Shown here in pieces: positions 5,158 through 7,141 of a DNA stretch of 7,141 bases. This DNA is from an uncultured Lachnospiraceae bacterium (lineage in GTDB: Bacteria; Bacillota; Clostridia; Lachnospirales; Lachnospiraceae). The notes under the pieces were generated by a model that had not been told where the DNA came from, did no database searches, and saw only the letters and a list, made by a program, of their open reading frames with translations. The stretch spans positions 1 to 7,141 of the forward strand of contig CALZMS010000043.1 of NCBI GenBank assembly GCA_945788595.1. Direction: 5' to 3'. The position numbers and the translations under genes were made by a program. How positions within the stretch are numbered: the stretch's first letter is position 1; each line of letters starts with the position of its first letter.

Positions 5158-6074
5158 TAGAAATCACCTGCCTTATCATACTGTGTAACCTTCAGGAATA
5201 TCAGAGCGTATACGGACAGAACCACCATCAGCAGCACACCGAATGCGCCGGCCAGACCAAAATCATAGGATGAGAATGCCTGGCTGTACATATAGGAAGG
5301 CAGTGTCTGGGAATAGTTGGCAGGTCCACCCTCAGTTACGATAACGATCAGATCGAAAGAGTTAAATATCCAGATCGTACGCAGAAGCAGCGTCATAATG
5401 ATCGTCGGTTTGATATACGGTACCGTCAGAGAGAAGAATTTGCGGATAGTTCCGCAGCCGTCCATATCTGCCGCCTCATAGATCTCCGCCGGCACAGACT
5501 GCAAAGCTGCCAGAATATTGATGGCAAAGAACGGAATACCGATCCAGATCATAGCCATGGTGACTACTGCCAGAGAAAGTCCCGGCGTACCAAGCCAGGA
5601 GATACCTTTGTCAATGATCCCCAGCTTCTGCAGCAGGTCATTTATAACACCGTATTCGCCGTTGAAAGACCATCTGAATAGCAGGCCGACAACGAATGCA
5701 GAGAATGCCCAAGGTAAAAATACGATTGACTGATAGATACCACGGCCTTTGAATTTTGTATTTAAGGCAAGAGCGAGTCCAAGGCCGAGAAGGAACTGTC
5801 CTGCAACAGAGGCAATAACATAAACCAGTGAGTTTTTCACCAACAGAAGGAAATTCTTGTCGGCAAACATTTTTACATAGTTCTGAAAATCATTCCAGGC
5901 GATATCGTTGGGTTTGGAGAGCTTATAGCTCTGGAAGGACATAATAATACTGTCGATCAGCGGATAACCAAACATCAGTACCAAAAGCAGAAGCACCGGG
6001 CCGATATAAAAATACGGCTGGATCATTCTTCTGGTCTTTAATGACATACCACCGTGTTTTGCTTTTTTCTTCAT
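5157..6074 (-). CDS. Sugar-type ABC transporter permease, MalF-like
   Basis: The 305-residue product is the first permease of the importer. It starts with a basic cytoplasmic stretch (MKKKAKHGG) and has about six membrane segments (near 20-41, 79-102, 115-134, 168-190, 220-240, 272-293). The EAA loop lies at 197-220 with EIYEAADMDGCGTIRKFFSL. The motif VTEGGPANYSQTLPSYMY (246-263) is typical of MalF/UgpA-like subunits. AAAGGAAG about 8 nt before the ATG supports the start. It lies 127 nt after the solute-binding protein gene, separated by two hairpins, and overlaps the second permease gene by one base. It would form a heterodimer with that protein in the cytoplasmic membrane. Confidence 0.95.
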   Translation of the reverse strand: MKKKAKHGGMSLKTRRMIQPYFYIGPVLLLLVLMFGYPLIDSIIMSFQSYKLSKPNDIAWNDFQNYVKMFADKNFLLLVKNSLVYVIASVAGQFLLGLGLALALNTKFKGRGIYQSIVFLPWAFSAFVVGLLFRWSFNGEYGVINDLLQKLGIIDKGISWLGTPGLSLAVVTMAMIWIGIPFFAINILAALQSVPAEIYEAADMDGCGTIRKFFSLTVPYIKPTIIMTLLLRTIWIFNSFDLIVIVTEGGPANYSQTLPSYMYSQAFSSYDFGLAGAFGVLLMVVLSVYALIFLKVTQYDKAGDF

Positions 6075-6103
6075 CGAGATTTCTTCCTTTCAGGGAATAA
6101 ACC

Positions 6104-6137
6104 GTATGCGGGAGCATGAAACCATGCCCCCGCATAC
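6104..6137 (-). repeat. Intercistronic RNA hairpin between binding-protein and permease genes
   Basis: Arms 6104-6118 and 6123-6137 pair over 15 bp around a 4-nt loop. The one imperfect position, A6113 with C6128, is a mismatch on the plus strand but a G-U pair in minus-strand RNA, which fits a structure made in the operon transcript. No T tract follows, so it is more likely a 3' stabiliser or RNA-processing boundary for the binding-protein message than a full terminator. Confidence 0.75.
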
Positions 6138-6149
6138 TCTGTTTACGGT

Positions 6150-6175
6150 ACCGGCACTCGCGGGCCAGCACCGGT
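6150..6175 (-). repeat. Second intercistronic hairpin, proximal to the binding-protein stop codon
   Basis: On the minus strand ACCGGTGCT and AGTGCCGGT (6167-6175 and 6150-6158) pair over 9 bp, including two tandem G-U pairs, around an 8-nt loop. It lies between the binding-protein stop codon and the larger hairpin at 6104-6137. No T tract follows. Together they would protect the upstream message from 3' exonucleases. Confidence 0.5.
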
Positions 6176-6201
6176 TCTTACTCTTTACTTACAGATGCAG
6201 C

Positions 6202-7141
6202 TTAGTTCATGGTCAGAGCTGTCTCTACCTCAGCATCCGGATTTTCCTGCATGTACTCATCCATTCTCTCCTGCAGTGCGTTGCAGATATTGTCAAGAGC
6301 AGTCTTGGCATCTTGGTCGCCCAGCAGGTAGCTCTGGATCTCCTCATGGAACAGACCCTGATGAAACTCTGTGTAGTCAAACGGTCCGAAAGTTGCCGGA
6401 ACAGCTACGTTCGGGTCATTCATCTGCTGCAGGAATGCACCGTAAACGCCATCCTCGCTGTACAGATCCAGTTCAGCAGCATCCTTCTTGATCGGGATCT
6501 CACCGGTCATCTGGCAGTACTCAGCCTGGTTCTCAGATGCAGTCATATACTGGATCAGTGCCCATGCTGCATCCTTATGGCCCTGCTGATCAGAAACAGC
6601 GTAAGCGTACGGAGCGTTCATGGTATTGTAGATCACACCGTCTTTGGTGGACTTCGGCATCGGCATTACCATCCATGTACCGTCTTCCATACCGTCGATC
6701 AGAGTCGGAGCAACCTCGGAGTCGTTGATCAGGGTACCGGTCAGACCGCCCTTGAAGTTATCCACCATCTCGGTGAATCCCCAGTTGATGGCATCTTCCG
6801 GACAGCAGCCGTTCTTGTACAGATCAGTCCATGTATTGAAGGCCTGCAGACACTCATCGGAGTTGATGAGGATCTTTCCTGTGGAATCATAGGTAGCGCC
6901 GCCGGTAAAGCTCTGCATGTAAACCAGAAGCGGATCCAGAGCACCACGGGCTCCACGATAGGATGTACCGTAACGGCCTTTTTCCGGATCTGTCAGTTTG
7001 TAAACTGCGTCAAAATACTCATCGTAGGTCCAGCCTTTTTCCGGATCCAGATTCAGTCCGGCTTCCTCAGCCCAGTCCTTACGAACGTATACACCTTTAA
7101 CCATCAGACCATCCGGTACAGTATAGTAGTGACCGTAACGG
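6202..7141 (-). CDS. Extracellular solute-binding protein of a sugar-type ABC transporter (5' end outside window)
   Basis: The minus-strand frame is open from the right edge and ends with TAA at 6202-6204, giving the C-terminal 312 residues. The segment RYGHYYTVPDGL followed by GVYVRKDWAEEAGL is typical of family 1 extracellular solute-binding proteins (MalE/UgpB-like), as are the later WTYDEYFDAVYKLTD region, the KGGLTGTLINDS stretch and the hinge-proximal NAPYAYAVSD. Usual length is about 430-560 residues, so the lipoprotein signal and N-terminal lobe are missing here. A frame starting at the ATG at 7104 is only an internal methionine, because the frame continues upstream with matching family sequence. 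The mature protein would be tethered outside the membrane and deliver solute to the two permeases. The ligand is unknown. The protein is acidic and rich in aromatic residues, as expected for a carbohydrate binder. Confidence 0.94.
   Translation of the reverse strand, partial: RYGHYYTVPDGLMVKGVYVRKDWAEEAGLNLDPEKGWTYDEYFDAVYKLTDPEKGRYGTSYRGARGALDPLLVYMQSFTGGATYDSTGKILINSDECLQAFNTWTDLYKNGCCPEDAINWGFTEMVDNFKGGLTGTLINDSEVAPTLIDGMEDGTWMVMPMPKSTKDGVIYNTMNAPYAYAVSDQQGHKDAAWALIQYMTASENQAEYCQMTGEIPIKKDAAELDLYSEDGVYGAFLQQMNDPNVAVPATFGPFDYTEFHQGLFHEEIQSYLLGDQDAKTALDNICNALQERMDEYMQENPDAEVETALTMN

Overview
The window looks like a chromosomal segment from a low-to-mid GC Firmicute of the Clostridia, most likely a gut Lachnospiraceae (Blautia/Dorea/Roseburia type). 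This is inferred from AAGGAG/GGAGG-type ribosome binding sites, consensus SigA promoters, AT-rich intergenic DNA and the protein families present. It cannot be confirmed here. All protein genes lie on the minus strand; one tRNA gene lies on the plus strand.

Left end (1-430): the N-terminal 143 codons of nicotinate phosphoribosyltransferase (pncB, NAD salvage), running off the left edge. Its control region (about 431-522) holds an extended -10 promoter and a small inverted repeat just after the predicted transcription start. Between pncB and the divergent tRNA gene lies a very A/T-tract-rich stretch with roughly helical phasing. A perfect-consensus promoter (TTGACA-17-TATAAT) then drives tRNA-Gln(CTG) at 681-753, followed by a textbook intrinsic terminator.

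Between the tRNA terminator and the next gene (787-1003) no credible protein gene is seen. The space is dominated by a long imperfect palindrome (two 40-nt arms, 839-878 and 946-985) enclosing a 67-nt GC-rich centre with its own hairpin. This is the most unexplained piece of the window.

The rest is a run of six minus-strand genes, in transcription order: sugar-type ABC solute-binding protein (5' end outside the window), two MalF/MalG-like permeases, a FadR-subfamily GntR regulator, a MalY/PatB-type PLP-dependent C-S lyase, and an aspartokinase with two ACT domains. The two permeases overlap by one base and the regulator's ATG directly abuts the second permease's stop codon, so these three are translationally coupled. 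Two tandem hairpins separate the binding-protein gene from the first permease, as expected where the binding protein must be made in excess. Another strong hairpin separates gntR from the lyase gene, and a candidate promoter overlaps the lyase stop codon ahead of lysC. The ABC-gntR block, the lyase and lysC are therefore probably several overlapping transcription units rather than one uniform operon. No transporter ATPase is encoded here; CUT1 systems in Firmicutes often use a shared MsmK/MsiK-type ATPase encoded elsewhere.

No CRISPR array, transposase, integrase or phage gene was seen. Most of the window is ordinary metabolism and transport. The items worth a second look are the long palindrome, the phased A-tract region, the hairpins placed at operon joints, and the unusual grouping of a sugar-type transporter with sulfur/aspartate-family amino acid genes.
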